A stretch of DNA of 55,289 nt, taken from positions 1 through 55,289 of the forward strand of contig NZ_SSON01000057.1 of assembly GCF_029871245.1 (NCBI RefSeq), given 5' to 3'. The position numbers were made by a program, and so were the translations under genes. Below the pieces are notes generated by a model. It saw only the letters and a program-made list of their open reading frames with translations. It ran no database searches and was not told the DNA's origin. This DNA comes from Pseudomonas sp. BN102 (lineage in GTDB: Bacteria; Pseudomonadota; Gammaproteobacteria; Pseudomonadales; Pseudomonadaceae). Below are positions 35,011-44,374 of the stretch, in pieces (within the stretch, counting starts at the first letter, position 1; each line of letters begins with the position of its first letter).

Positions 35011-35457
35011 CTACGTGATATCGCCGCAAAATATCTCTCGATTCCCATCGGCAGGGCCGACGCGAAGCACGATCGAATAGCCACCGGTTCGAAGTGTGCT
35101 GAGTTCCACAGGAGCGCTTCTGGAAATGGTCCATCCGCGTTTGGCGTAAGCTTTGTCCGTCAGGACGTTCTGGTTTATCTCAAATTCTGGCGTCGTTTCT
35201 GGGCGCTGATTACAGGTGCCGGAGTAGATAAAGGTGTAGATGTGAACCGGCCTTGTTGTATCGCTTGGAACACCGCTGATGAAGATTGATATGGATGTGT
35301 CTTTTCCTGCCGATGCCAAGGTTGCCTGCCCAATCTGTCCAGCGTTGTGGATGCTGGGCGTTAACTGGATATTGGCCACCTGGCGGTCGTGGAGCGACGT
35401 ACAGCCAGCCAGGCAAACGGCGATTGTTATCAGTTTAGAACAGTGTTTTCTATTCAT
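35011..35457 (-). CDS. small lipoprotein of unknown function
   Basis: A 148-residue predicted lipoprotein: MNRKHCSKLITIAVCLAGC is a signal peptide ending in a LAGC lipobox. The mature part has no motif I recognise; VPSDTTRPVHIYTFIYSGTC suggests a beta-rich fold. The frame opens at 35529, but the ATG at 35457 has GAGGCGAG a few bases upstream and starts the signal peptide. It lies just upstream of the fdhA remnant on the same strand and is less GC-rich than the genome ends. Confidence 0.65.
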   Translation of the reverse strand: MNRKHCSKLITIAVCLAGCTSLHDRQVANIQLTPSIHNAGQIGQATLASAGKDTSISIFISGVPSDTTRPVHIYTFIYSGTCNQRPETTPEFEINQNVLTDKAYAKRGWTISRSAPVELSTLRTGGYSIVLRVGPADGNREIFCGDIT

Positions 35458-35658
35458 GACTCGCCTCCCGCTCAATGAAGTGGCGATTCGGTGTCCGAGA
35501 TTCCCTCCCTTGGGTTGTGCAGATGTCATCGCTAAGCGACCGGTAAGAGCGTGGCACTACCTTCCAGTAAAACCCTATTTTCGCTGGTTGTCGCGAATAG
35601 CTTTCCGACATATTCGGGGAACCTTGCCTGGCGCTAGTGAGCAAGGGCTGCTGGTCGT

Positions 35659-35868
35659 TCAATCTAATGCAGGAGCAGGTTGCAAGTGCTTGTTGCGGGC
35701 GCGTAGGAGCCGCGTGAGTGGCAGGGTGGGCAAGGTAATGAACATCATAAGGCGAAAGTCTTGAAGGTAAGCCAGAGTCGAGGCCTGACTAGCGACCTCC
35801 TTGTCGAGTTTCAGTAATCCCGCAGGAGCCCCGAGATTGTAGGCGCCCGCTTGTATGGCCTCCTGAAA
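35659..35868 (-). pseudogene. C-terminal remnant of a DHA2-type MFS efflux pump
   Basis: The - strand frame ending at the stop at 35659 reads QEAIQAGAYNLGAPAGLL, then EVASQASTLAYLQDFRLMMF and ITLPTLPLTRLLRARN, resembling the last membrane segment of EmrB/FarB-class exporters (QASxxAYxxDFxLM). No start or upstream domains remain. It is out of frame with what precedes it. Confidence 0.5.
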
Positions 35869-35930
35869 TTACTGATTGAAAGGGGGGTAGGTAGCTGGCA
35901 CCTCCGACCGAACACAGTCCGATGTCGCTG

Positions 35931-36764
35931 GCGCAAAGGCCTGTCGCCTCCAGGAAAAGATCGAGTTGCTCAAGCAGCAGATACAGGCGCTCAAGGAGAT
36001 GGAGCGGCAACTACGTGATGCATCGGACGGACAGGTCTCCCTGAACGATCCCGATGTACATTCTATGGCCACCAGCGGCAGAGGCACCGGCATGGTCGAC
36101 TAAAATGTGCATACCGCGACCGATACCTGGCAACACCTCATCATTGCCCACGAAGTCTCCCATGTCGGCATGGCCACACGGTGCTAACCACGATTGCCGA
36201 ACAAGGACGCGAAGCCGCCGGGGCTGAAAGGCTCACCGTCGTTGCTGATCGCGGTTACTTCAAGGGCCCCGGAATCCTGTCTTGGGCGAAGTCAGGTATT
36301 ACGCCCTATGTGCCCAAACCCATGACCTTCGCAGCACGGCGGAAGGTCGCTGCGGTATGCGGAACTTCGTCTACCTCCCTGCTGATGACGAATACCGTTG
36401 TTCCGCCGACCAGGGCGATCAAGCGCTTTTCGACATTTGAGGTCAGTCTCACTGTGGATGTTTACAGGAGTCCGACGTGTCTGCACTGCCTGATGCTCAG
36501 CGATTGCACGTCCAGGAACTAGCGTCGACTCAAGCGCTGGCGGTACGAGGCGGTTTTCGATGTTATGCAACAGTGGCCGGATCGCTAGCCCGAATTGATG
36601 GGTGTGCGCCGCCAAGCGTTGAGCACCTGTCTGGCACGCTCAAGCATTGGATGGGTTAGACGCACTTCCTGACGAAAACAGTGCCAAGGGGGAGCACTGA
36701 GATGAGCCTCCATATACTGGAGCACACCCTCAACCGGCTGATGAGTATCTTTGGTATCAGCTGA
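35931..36764 (+). pseudogene. decayed IS1182-family transposase
   Basis: In several frames of the + strand one reads EKIELLKQQIQALKEMERQL, DGQVSLNDPDVHSMATSGRG, NVHTATDTWQHLIIAHEV, AERLTVVADRGYFKGPGILS, GITPYVPKPMT, and near the end HTLNRLMSIFGIS. These follow the middle and C-terminal parts of IS1182-family DDE transposases. Stops (for example at 36099) and several frameshifts interrupt it, and the N-terminal third is absent. No terminal inverted repeats were identified. It is an old, inactive copy next to the camphor block. Confidence 0.85.
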
Positions 36765-37179
36765 GCGGTGGCCGTTCTACAGGCCTGAATGGGGCCTTTT
36801 CACGCACCTGGCAATCCCAGGACGTTATAATTCGCCTCACGGCCTGCCAAAAAACTCAGAGGCGCTTTGCTGAATTATTCCCCATCTGCTATCCAATCTA
36901 ATGCTGTCTGTTGCTTTGGAATCAGAACTCCGCTGTTTTCACACGGCGCGACCTCCTGGGGCTTTTGAACATGGCATATAGCCCTGGCAAGTTCTTGATG
37001 GAGGTCACGCCAAGGACAGTTCATTTTCGAGCTTCCGTGAGCTTGGAACAAGGGAAAGCTAATAGGCCAGAGTCCATATACGACTTGGTTATTCATGTGT
37101 GGCAACGGCGTCAACAAGCAGGGCGATTACCTGTAACTAGCCAAGGCCACAGACTTCGGCTTGCGTTGGCCGTCATGCC
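36765..37179. other. intergenic stretch, no gene recognised
   Basis: Two short open frames on opposite strands (36911-37240 and 36875-37117) show no recognisable domain or good start signal. It could be further scar sequence from the IS insertion. Confidence 0.45.
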
Positions 37180-37635
37180 TCAGGATGTTAGACCGCATGC
37201 ATCCAGAATGTGTGCAAACCAGGAGACGGTGGATAGCTGATCCAGTTCTTGTGGTGCCAGCCAGACAGAGGCGTCATTTTCCCAGTTGAGTGTCAGTGTC
37301 CGAGTCCGGCTATGGAAATGAAAGGCGTAAACGCGCCAAGTGCGACCATCTTGCCCTAGCAGGTGCAACACGCTGCTACTGAGCAGTTTCAGGTGATGCT
37401 TTGAAATACCGGCCTCTTCTTCCACTTCGGTCAGGGCCTGAGACAGCGGCTCGTGATCGTGGTCGAGAAACCCGGTAATACAGTTCCAGCGCCCGACGTC
37501 ACCTGTAACCATATTGCTCCGACGTAGCAGAGCTAGTTCCCCCTTATGGGAAAGAACGGCCGCAACAATCTCGCAGACGCTTTCGGAAGCTTGTAGTACA
37601 GCTGGTTCTCGTTGACTTCCCATGGTGTGCTCCAT
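37180..37635 (-). CDS. Nudix-family hydrolase with an altered Nudix box
   Basis: A 151-residue Nudix-fold protein. The 23-residue box spans GFLDHDH through TEVEEEAGI. The metal-binding core E-V-x-E-E is intact, but the first Glu of the motif is His (with Glu next to it) and the usual Arg is Thr. WNCITGFLDHDH resembles nucleotide-sugar or NADH-type Nudix enzymes. Activity on an NDP or CoA derivative is possible but uncertain. Its promoter region carries a TCAAC-N6-GTTGA operator overlapping a good -35 box, shared with the cam operon, so it probably belongs to the same regulon. Confidence 0.8.
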   Translation of the reverse strand: MEHTMGSQREPAVLQASESVCEIVAAVLSHKGELALLRRSNMVTGDVGRWNCITGFLDHDHEPLSQALTEVEEEAGISKHHLKLLSSSVLHLLGQDGRTWRVYAFHFHSRTRTLTLNWENDASVWLAPQELDQLSTVSWFAHILDACGLTS

Positions 37636-37678
37636 TAGTCAGCACAAGCGGTGGTGCGGGGGGAATGGCGTTGTAGTA

Positions 37679-37719
37679 ATGATTAGCCTCAAATCGATGC
37701 TGGTCAACTTGTGTGTTGA
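37679..37719 (-). promoter_or_regulatory. promoter and shared operator upstream of the Nudix gene
   Basis: The operator TCAACTTGTGTGTTGA (37704-37719) has 5-bp perfect arms. On the - strand TTGACC (37702-37707) is the -35 box, followed by 17 bp and AATCAT (37679-37684). A bound repressor would block the promoter. Confidence 0.65.
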
Positions 37720-37793
37720 TTTATTCTGGTGCTCTCTGATTTGCCGGTCTGAAGCCTGTCCGAGGGCCGTTTGCGGTTGAAACCGAAGGTGAG

Positions 37794-37817
37794 GGCTCCA
37801 ACCGGGTGGCTGGAGCC
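37794..37817 (-). terminator. hairpin after the SDR gene
   Basis: GGCTCCA - 10 bases - TGGAGCC, 11 bases past the leftward SDR stop. There is no long T-run, but the position suits a terminator. Confidence 0.55.
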
Positions 37818-37827
37818 TTCGTGACGC

Positions 37828-38631
<804 letters not shown>

Positions 38632-38772
38632 TTATTGATCGAAGGGCTGTGTACCTAAGCCTAAGGTTGTGTAAGGAGTCGTGCCGAACCTACCGACCAT
38701 TTCGGAAATGGCCGTGCCAGGTTGCTGCGCAGCGCTGGCGCTTTAAAGGATGGTGCTATAAGAATGCGCTGG

Positions 38773-38820
38773 TCAACATGTTTGTTGAATTTTTGCTGAA
38801 ATGATCAACGCGATCGTTGA
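38773..38820. promoter_or_regulatory. pair of shared operators between the divergent SDR and crotonase genes
   Basis: TCAACATGTTTGTTGA (38773-38788) and TCAACGCGATCGTTGA (38805-38820), each with perfect 5- or 6-bp arms and 32 bp apart, about three helical turns. The first is preceded by TGG, as at the Nudix and camD sites. The second creates GTTGACT, a possible + strand -35 box. The rest of the 38611-38920 gap shows no gene. Confidence 0.7.
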
Positions 38821-38920
38821 CTTGGTGGTGTTGGTGATGCAACCATGAGTTGAACTTAACCGCAGGTCGGGCGGGCGCTCGGGCCTGGCTTCCTTTGATC
38901 AACTCAGGTTCCGCTGCCAT

Positions 38921-39706
38921 ATGACGCTTACAAATACGCAGTCAGCTGATGCGCCGGCCCTTCTGGAGATCGCTGGGGCGATTGCCATCATCACGCTCAA
39001 CCGTCCCGGCTCGTTCAATGCAATAGATGTAGATATGGCGGTATGCCTGGAGCAGCTGGCCTTGACTGTCGAGCTAAACCACAGCGTCCGGGTACTGGTC
39101 ATTCGCGGTGCAGGTAAGGCGTTCTGTGCCGGCGGTGATGTCAATCTGTTTCTCTCCCATATCGACGACTTAGCACTGCCGATTAGTAAGTTGCTGGCGC
39201 ATTTCAACCGCTTTCTTTTGGTGCTGCGGCGCATGGACAAGCTGGTGCTGACCAGTGTGCATGGTGCGGTCGCCGGTGCCGGATTTTCCATGGCCTTCAT
39301 GGGGGACTTCTGCATTGCTGCGGCCAATGCCCGTTTTCGTCCCGCTTATGCGCAGATCGGGGTTTCACCTGACGGCGGCGGCACGATCGGTCTGGTGCAG
39401 GCTCTAGGGGCACGACGCGCCCTGCAGATATTTCTGGACGAGCCGGAGTTGAGCGCTGATGGGGTCAGTCAACTCGGCTTGTTGTCCAGGGTGGTCGAGC
39501 TAGCCGAGTTGGAAGCCAAAACCCGTGAATACGCTGAGCGCCTGGCTGAACTGAGCCCGACAGCAGCGTCCGGCACAAAACGTCTGGTCTGGCAATCGGC
39601 GTCAGTTTCGTTGGAGCAACAGCTGGAGGCCGAGGCGCAATCCATCATCGCCTGCATGGCTACCCGCGAGTTTAGAGAGCTGCTGGAAGGCTTGCGGCGT
39701 CGCTAA
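38921..39706 (+). CDS. enoyl-CoA hydratase/isomerase family protein, PaaG-like
   Basis: A 261-residue crotonase. The oxyanion-hole segment AFCAGGDVN is present. At the two catalytic positions of true hydratases (GGGCELA and LPEITLG) it reads GAGFSMA and AYAQIGVSPDGGG, so both Glu are replaced; the Asp in SPDGG matches PaaG-type isomerases and related CoA ligand-rearranging enzymes. It therefore more likely isomerises, or cleaves a C-C or ring bond in, an acyl-CoA than hydrates a double bond. It is first in a + strand run and carries the shared operators upstream. Confidence 0.84.
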   Translation: MTLTNTQSADAPALLEIAGAIAIITLNRPGSFNAIDVDMAVCLEQLALTVELNHSVRVLVIRGAGKAFCAGGDVNLFLSHIDDLALPISKLLAHFNRFLLVLRRMDKLVLTSVHGAVAGAGFSMAFMGDFCIAAANARFRPAYAQIGVSPDGGGTIGLVQALGARRALQIFLDEPELSADGVSQLGLLSRVVELAELEAKTREYAERLAELSPTAASGTKRLVWQSASVSLEQQLEAEAQSIIACMATREFRELLEGLRRR

Positions 39707-39756
39707 GGCTGAGTTGATCCGCTCGATCTTCGGAGGGGGCAGGTTCAAATTAGAAA

Positions 39757-39772
39757 TCAACTCTTGTGTTTA
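39757..39772. promoter_or_regulatory. degenerate copy of the shared operator upstream of the second SDR
   Basis: TCAACTCTTGTGTTTA matches TCAAC-N6-GTTGA with one mismatch and lies 59 bp before the SDR start codon. Confidence 0.45.
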
Positions 39773-39830
39773 TTTTGGCGGTTATATGCAAGAGTATTCC
39801 TAAGATGCACAAATACAAGAAGGGGGTAGC

Positions 39831-40715
39831 ATGTCGAGATTGCAGGGCAAGGTAGCAATCGTCACCGGCGGCGCGCGGGGTATTGGCAAGTGCATTGTCG
39901 AGACCTTTGTTGCCGGAGGTGCGAAGGTGGTGGTCGGTGACATCAATGATCAGGCTGCCGAACTCGAATCGCAGCTTGGCGCGGAGGTGGTTGCCTTCAA
40001 GCGCACGGATGTGACCAGCGATGTCGAGATTGAGGCGTTGGTTGCCTATGCAGTTGAACGCTTCGGACGCCTGGACATCATGGTTAACAACGCCGGTGCC
40101 CTCGGCGATCAGACCGCGCTGATCGACCTTGATGCAGACGGTTTTACCAAAACGGTAACCCTGCTGCTTCGCTCCGCGGCGCTTGGTCACAAGCATGCTG
40201 CGCGTCAGATGATTGCCCAAGGGCAGGGCGGTAGTATCGTTTCGATTTCCAGTATTGCCGGTATCCAAGCCGGCTGGTCATCGGTTTCCTACGATGCCGC
40301 TAAAGCCGCAGTACTGCACCTGGCGCGTTCAGCTTCCTATGAATTGGCGCCCAAGCAAATCAGATCTAACGTGGTCGCGCCAGGTCTAATCCTGACGCCA
40401 ATTATTGGTACCGCCTGCGATGTGGCCCCCGAGCATTACGCGGCCTTCACGGAAAGTCTTGAGGAGCCTTACGGCAAGCTAATCCCGCTGGGCCGGGCCG
40501 GCAAACCGAAGGATATTGCTGACGCGGTACTGTTCTTTGCCTCCGATGAGTCTGCGCATGTTACCGGCCAGTCCATTGCCGTAGACGGAGGTTTAACCTC
40601 CATAACTGGCTTTGATATCGGCAGTGTAGTGGCGCAGGCGGTTGAGAGTTTCAACGTGCGGATCGGTAATACCGAGAGCGGCAAGGTCGGCTGGCTTCCG
40701 AACAGGAATGGTTGA
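39831..40715 (+). CDS. SDR-family oxidoreductase, long form (camphor-block)
   Basis: A 294-residue SDR. It has TGGARGIG at residues 13-20, MVNNAG, Ser in SISSIAGIQ, SYDAAK (Tyr-x3-Lys) and VTGQSIAVDGG. It carries a C-terminal extension of about 35 residues past the usual end (FDIGSVVAQAVESFNVRIG), which is uncommon for FabG-like enzymes. AGGGGG lies about six bases before the ATG. It lies between the crotonase and the thiolase on the same strand and probably oxidises a hydroxy intermediate of the same pathway. A terminator-like hairpin follows. Confidence 0.85.
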   Translation: MSRLQGKVAIVTGGARGIGKCIVETFVAGGAKVVVGDINDQAAELESQLGAEVVAFKRTDVTSDVEIEALVAYAVERFGRLDIMVNNAGALGDQTALIDLDADGFTKTVTLLLRSAALGHKHAARQMIAQGQGGSIVSISSIAGIQAGWSSVSYDAAKAAVLHLARSASYELAPKQIRSNVVAPGLILTPIIGTACDVAPEHYAAFTESLEEPYGKLIPLGRAGKPKDIADAVLFFASDESAHVTGQSIAVDGGLTSITGFDIGSVVAQAVESFNVRIGNTESGKVGWLPNRNG

Positions 40716-40794
40716 CATACACGGGAAACTAGAACTTTTGGTAATTATCCTGAAGCTCTTTCTTCCGGTTTAGTTGGTGGCAACGCTCCTTTTT

Positions 40795-40833
40795 GGGCCG
40801 CTGGCAGATAGTGTCAGTCAGGCCCTTTTTTTT
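40795..40833 (+). terminator. intrinsic terminator between the SDR and thiolase genes
   Basis: GGGCC (40795-40799) pairs with GGCCC (40821-40825), with an inner CTG..CAG stem, followed by T8. It separates the crotonase-SDR unit from the thiolase-dehydrogenase unit. Confidence 0.7.
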
Positions 40834-40894
40834 GAAATAAGGGACGGCAATGTCGCCAACGCGACTATCAATTTACTGAATAGGCTGGTTACAC

Positions 40895-42082
40895 ATGACA
40901 CAGCGTCAGGTATTTGTGGTGGGGGCTGCACGCACCGCGATTGGCAGTTTTGGTGGTTCCCTGAAGGATCTACCGCTTTCCGCTCTGGCTACCGTAGCAG
41001 TACGGGCGGCAATTGAGCGTGCCGGCATCGAGCCTGGGCAGGTCGGGCACGTGGTTATGGGGAATGTGGTCCCCACCGAGCCAAAGGACGCCTACCTGAG
41101 CCGTGTTGCTGCCATCGATGCCGGTGTGCCGCAGGAGACTCCAGCGTTCAATGTCAATCGCCTGTGCGGCTCCGCTCTACAGGCCATCGTATCCGCCGCG
41201 CAGGCGATTCTGCTAGGCGACACGGATATTGCCATCGGTGCCGGCGCGGAAAGCATGAGCCGCGGTCCGTTCATCTTGGGCAATCTGCGCTGGGGCGCGC
41301 GGCTCGGCAATACCGACGCCATTGATTACATGAACGGCATTCTGCATGACCCTTGGAAGCGCATTCACATGGGGGTCACCGCCGAGAATGTGGCTGTCCG
41401 TTATCGAATTGACCGTGACGCGCAAGATGAACTGGCGGTTGAAAGTCAGCGCCGCGCTGCCCGGGCAATTTCCAAGGGCTATTTCGACGAGCAGATCGTG
41501 CCGGTCGAACTCAAGACCCGAAAGGGCACCAGCCAGTTCAGCCGCGACGAAAATGTCCGCGCCGAGGTGACCATCGAGCAGCTGTCAGCCATGAAGCCGA
41601 TTTTTGTCAAAGAGAATGGCACGGTTACCGCAGGAAATGCCTCCAGTCTGAACGACGGTGCCGCGGCGTTAGTACTCATGGAGGGCAAGGCAGTAGAGAA
41701 GCTTGGCCTGACCCCCCTGGCCCGCTTAGTTGGCTATGCCTATGCCGGTGTCGATCCGGATTACATGGGGATCGGTCCAGTGCCGGCGGTTCGCCAGGTG
41801 CTGGAGAAGACTGGCATCAAGCTCGACCAGATTGATGTGATTGAGGCTAACGAAGCCTTTGCCGCTCAGGCCTGTGCGGTGATCAAGGAGTTGGGGTTGA
41901 ATCCGGAGATTGTGAACCCCAATGGTTCGGGTATTTCTCTCGGGCACCCGGTCGGTGCCACCGGTGGAATTATTTCCATCAAAGCCATTTATGAGCTGCA
42001 ACGCACGGGTGGGCGTTATGCCTTGGCCACCATGTGCATCGGCGGCGGGCAGGGTATTGCCGCCATATATGAGCGTTTGTAA
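40895..42082 (+). CDS. acetyl-CoA C-acyltransferase (thiolase)
   Basis: A 395-residue thiolase of normal length. The nucleophilic Cys91 is in NRLCGSALQAI, the active-site His is in LGHPVGATG, and the second Cys is in TMCIGGGQG. It also has IEANEAFAAQA. It should cleave a 3-ketoacyl-CoA with CoA to give acetyl-CoA, the last step of a beta-oxidation round. The 3-hydroxyacyl-CoA dehydrogenase gene starts 35 bases downstream, so the two probably form an operon supplying consecutive steps. A scrap of another thiolase lies at 44174. Confidence 0.92.
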   Translation: MTQRQVFVVGAARTAIGSFGGSLKDLPLSALATVAVRAAIERAGIEPGQVGHVVMGNVVPTEPKDAYLSRVAAIDAGVPQETPAFNVNRLCGSALQAIVSAAQAILLGDTDIAIGAGAESMSRGPFILGNLRWGARLGNTDAIDYMNGILHDPWKRIHMGVTAENVAVRYRIDRDAQDELAVESQRRAARAISKGYFDEQIVPVELKTRKGTSQFSRDENVRAEVTIEQLSAMKPIFVKENGTVTAGNASSLNDGAAALVLMEGKAVEKLGLTPLARLVGYAYAGVDPDYMGIGPVPAVRQVLEKTGIKLDQIDVIEANEAFAAQACAVIKELGLNPEIVNPNGSGISLGHPVGATGGIISIKAIYELQRTGGRYALATMCIGGGQGIAAIYERL

Positions 42083-42117
42083 TAGGTAGCATTTTTTATA
42101 GAGGTTGGACGACAGTT

Positions 42118-42966
42118 ATGCGGATCAGCAAGGTTGGTGTTGTCGGAGCCGGTACCATGGGTAACGGTATTGCACAGGTATGTGCCACTGCGGGGCTCAG
42201 CGTGGTCATGCTGGACATTGATCAGCAGTCACTGGAGCGAGGCCTCCATACTCTTTCGGGCAGTCTTGAGCGCTTAGTGCACAAAGAAAAGCTGTCGCCG
42301 ACTGAGCGCGAATTTGCTCTGCAGCGCATCAAGAGCACCACCGATTACACCGATCTCGCGGATGTAGATCTGGTGATTGAAGCTGCCTCCGAGGTGGAAA
42401 AGGTCAAGCTGGCCATCATTCAGGCCCTAGACAAAACGGTGCGTAAGGACGCGATTATTGCCAGCAATACGTCATCCATGTCCATCACCAAATTGGCAGC
42501 GGCCAGTAGCGCGCCGAACCGTTTCATAGGTATGCACTTTTTCAACCCAGTGCCGGTCATGCTACTAGTCGAACTTATTCGCGGGCTGCAGACCGATGAT
42601 GCCACCCATGAGGCTGCTGAGCAGTTTGTAGAAAATATCAAAAAGACTGCGATCTCGGTGAAGAACAGCGCTGGCTTTGCCGTGAATCGGATTCTGGTAC
42701 CGATGATAAATGAGGCGGTATTCGTTCTGCAGGAAGGGATCGCCAGTGCCAGGGGGATCGATGAGGGCATGCGCCTGGGCTGCAACCATGTAATCGGGCC
42801 GTTGGCGCTGGCAGACCTGATCGGCCTGGATACCCTGTTGTCGGTGATGGAAGTGTTTTATAGCAGTTTCAATGACTCCAAGTACCGCCCCGCACCGCTT
42901 TTGCGTGAGATGGTCGAAGCCGGCCATTTGGGGCGCAAGAGCGGCCAGGGCTTTTACAGCTATTGA
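42118..42966 (+). CDS. 3-hydroxyacyl-CoA dehydrogenase (3-hydroxybutyryl-CoA dehydrogenase type)
   Basis: A 282-residue NAD-dependent dehydrogenase, standard length for the HBDH/PaaH type. The Rossmann motif is VGVVGAGTMGNGIAQV, followed by ASNTSSMSITKLA, the catalytic His in GMHFFNPVPVM, and NSAGFAVNRILVPMINEAV. It oxidises 3-hydroxyacyl-CoA to 3-ketoacyl-CoA, which the upstream thiolase would cleave. It is translated from the ATG at 42118. Confidence 0.92.
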   Translation: MRISKVGVVGAGTMGNGIAQVCATAGLSVVMLDIDQQSLERGLHTLSGSLERLVHKEKLSPTEREFALQRIKSTTDYTDLADVDLVIEAASEVEKVKLAIIQALDKTVRKDAIIASNTSSMSITKLAAASSAPNRFIGMHFFNPVPVMLLVELIRGLQTDDATHEAAEQFVENIKKTAISVKNSAGFAVNRILVPMINEAVFVLQEGIASARGIDEGMRLGCNHVIGPLALADLIGLDTLLSVMEVFYSSFNDSKYRPAPLLREMVEAGHLGRKSGQGFYSY

Positions 42967-43141
42967 GCCTGCCTAAAGACCTTGTATGGACGATAGGCCG
43001 GCCTGTGCCAGGTTGGACGCCGGTTCGGCAGGATGTAGTTCGCTCAGGCGCCACAGCATGTGGCTTTGGCGCCGTCCGGTGGCCATATCTTCTTCTTTAC
43101 GCATGCGTTGACAAACGTTAGCATTGGTTGATTGAAAAGTG

Positions 43142-43170
43142 ATCAAATCAATTGGTTCACTATATTTGAT
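43142..43170. promoter_or_regulatory. possible operator of the TetR gene
   Basis: ATCAAAT (43142-43148) and ATTTGAT (43164-43170) form a 7-bp inverted repeat ending 19 bases before the tetR start, overlapping a TATATT -10-like box. It is unlike the TCAAC-N6-GTTGA motif. Confidence 0.35.
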
Positions 43171-43189
43171 TTAAGGAAGAACCTACGCC

Positions 43190-43852
43190 ATGGCTAATCC
43201 ATTACCTCCGAGTAGCAATATATCCCGGCGTCGCAAGTCGGCTTTGAATGACGGGGGAGCCAAGTACAAGGCCAAGAGAGATGAGTTGATTCGCCTTGCA
43301 GCTGATGTTTTCAAGGAAAAGGGGTATCAGACAACGACCCTCAATGACATCGCTAATTATGCTGGTATGGATCGCGCCAGCGTCTATTATTACGTCGGCA
43401 ACAAGGAAGAATTCTTCCGTGAGGCAGTTAAGGGTGGTGTTGAGCAGAACGCCAGGAATGTCGAAAAGATGCTCGCCCGCGAGGATATCGATACCGAGGA
43501 AAAGCTCAGGCAGTTGGTACAGCTACTGATGCAGTCATACAGCGATAGCTATCCTTATATGTATCTCTATATTCAGGAAGAGATGCACAAGATCGCTGAT
43601 GCTAAGACTCCTTGGGCGCAGGAAATGCACGAAAAAACCAAGGGCTTCGAGCATGCGGTGCTGGCTCTGATCAAGCAGGGCGTGGCCGAGGGCAGCTTTC
43701 GGGATGACATCCCCGCTAGCCTGGCAGCCAACACCATCTTCGGCATGCTGAACTGGACGTATCGCTGGTACACCCCCAAGAGCAAGTTCTCGGCCGAGGA
43801 AGTGGCGAATGCCTTTTGCAAGATATTCTTTACAGGCATGCAGAAGGCCTGA
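43190..43852 (+). CDS. TetR-family transcriptional regulator
   Basis: A 220-residue TetR regulator. The helix-turn-helix is at about residues 30-75 (RDELIRLAADVFKEKGYQTT, LNDIANYAGMDRASVYYYVG). The ligand domain ends NWTYRWYTPKSKFSAEEVA, like the KstR2-type C-terminal group whose ligands are often CoA thioesters. It is downstream of the 3-hydroxyacyl-CoA dehydrogenase with its own promoter region. AAGGAAG precedes the ATG. It may sense a pathway CoA ester, but no TCAAC-N6-GTTGA site lies at its own promoter. Confidence 0.88.
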   Translation: MANPLPPSSNISRRRKSALNDGGAKYKAKRDELIRLAADVFKEKGYQTTTLNDIANYAGMDRASVYYYVGNKEEFFREAVKGGVEQNARNVEKMLAREDIDTEEKLRQLVQLLMQSYSDSYPYMYLYIQEEMHKIADAKTPWAQEMHEKTKGFEHAVLALIKQGVAEGSFRDDIPASLAANTIFGMLNWTYRWYTPKSKFSAEEVANAFCKIFFTGMQKA

Positions 43853-44173
43853 CCTGTCATCCGTATAAAGTTAGCGGGTTCACGAGCTGAACTTGGTCAT
43901 GGTGTCGGGAGTAGCAATTGTCAGATTCATGATCTGCCATGTCAGATATCCCGGTCCGCTGTTCTGTGGCTGTAGCCGTCAGGGGAGAGCATTTCGACCC
44001 CAGGTCATGAAACTGCTCGATACACGGTGCCAGTACTCTTCTCTCGCCCCACCCGCTGGCACTTTCTCGTTGATATCGTGCGTTTTTCGTCATCCTTCCG
44101 TGCAAAGGCCGTTAAGCATGAAGCGCACCCTCGACCCTCTTTGCAGGGCAATCAATGGATGCGGCCATAAGTT
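43853..44173. other. intergenic stretch, nothing recognised
   Basis: Between tetR and the thiolase scrap. Short frames only; no terminator or repeat clear enough to report. Confidence 0.45.
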
Positions 44174-44325
44174 CTGCCCGTGCAGGAACTGATCGAGGCG
44201 AGCGAAGCCTTTGCCTTGCAGGCGTTGGCGTCCAGGCGCGAGCAGAGCACCGCAATAAGGTGCACGCCAAGGCCTGCGACCTTGTGCATCGGCGGCGATC
44301 AGGGCGTAATTGAAGGGGCTGCCGG
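44174..44325 (+). pseudogene. deletion remnant of a thiolase C-terminus
   Basis: The + strand reads ELIEASEAFALQALA, a short unrelated stretch, then ATLCIGGDQGVIEG. In intact thiolases these motifs (IEANEAFAAQA and TLCIGGGQG) are about 60 residues apart, with the GHPxGASG His motif between them, here deleted. It lies directly past the end of camB. Confidence 0.75.
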
Positions 44326-44374
44326 ACAGCAGCCCGTTCTGCAGACCTTGGTGGTTGTCCATCAATACCGCGAG

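Noticed and set aside
34806-35018. Short + strand frame of 70 residues
   Set aside because: Antisense to the fdhA remnant; no own signal.
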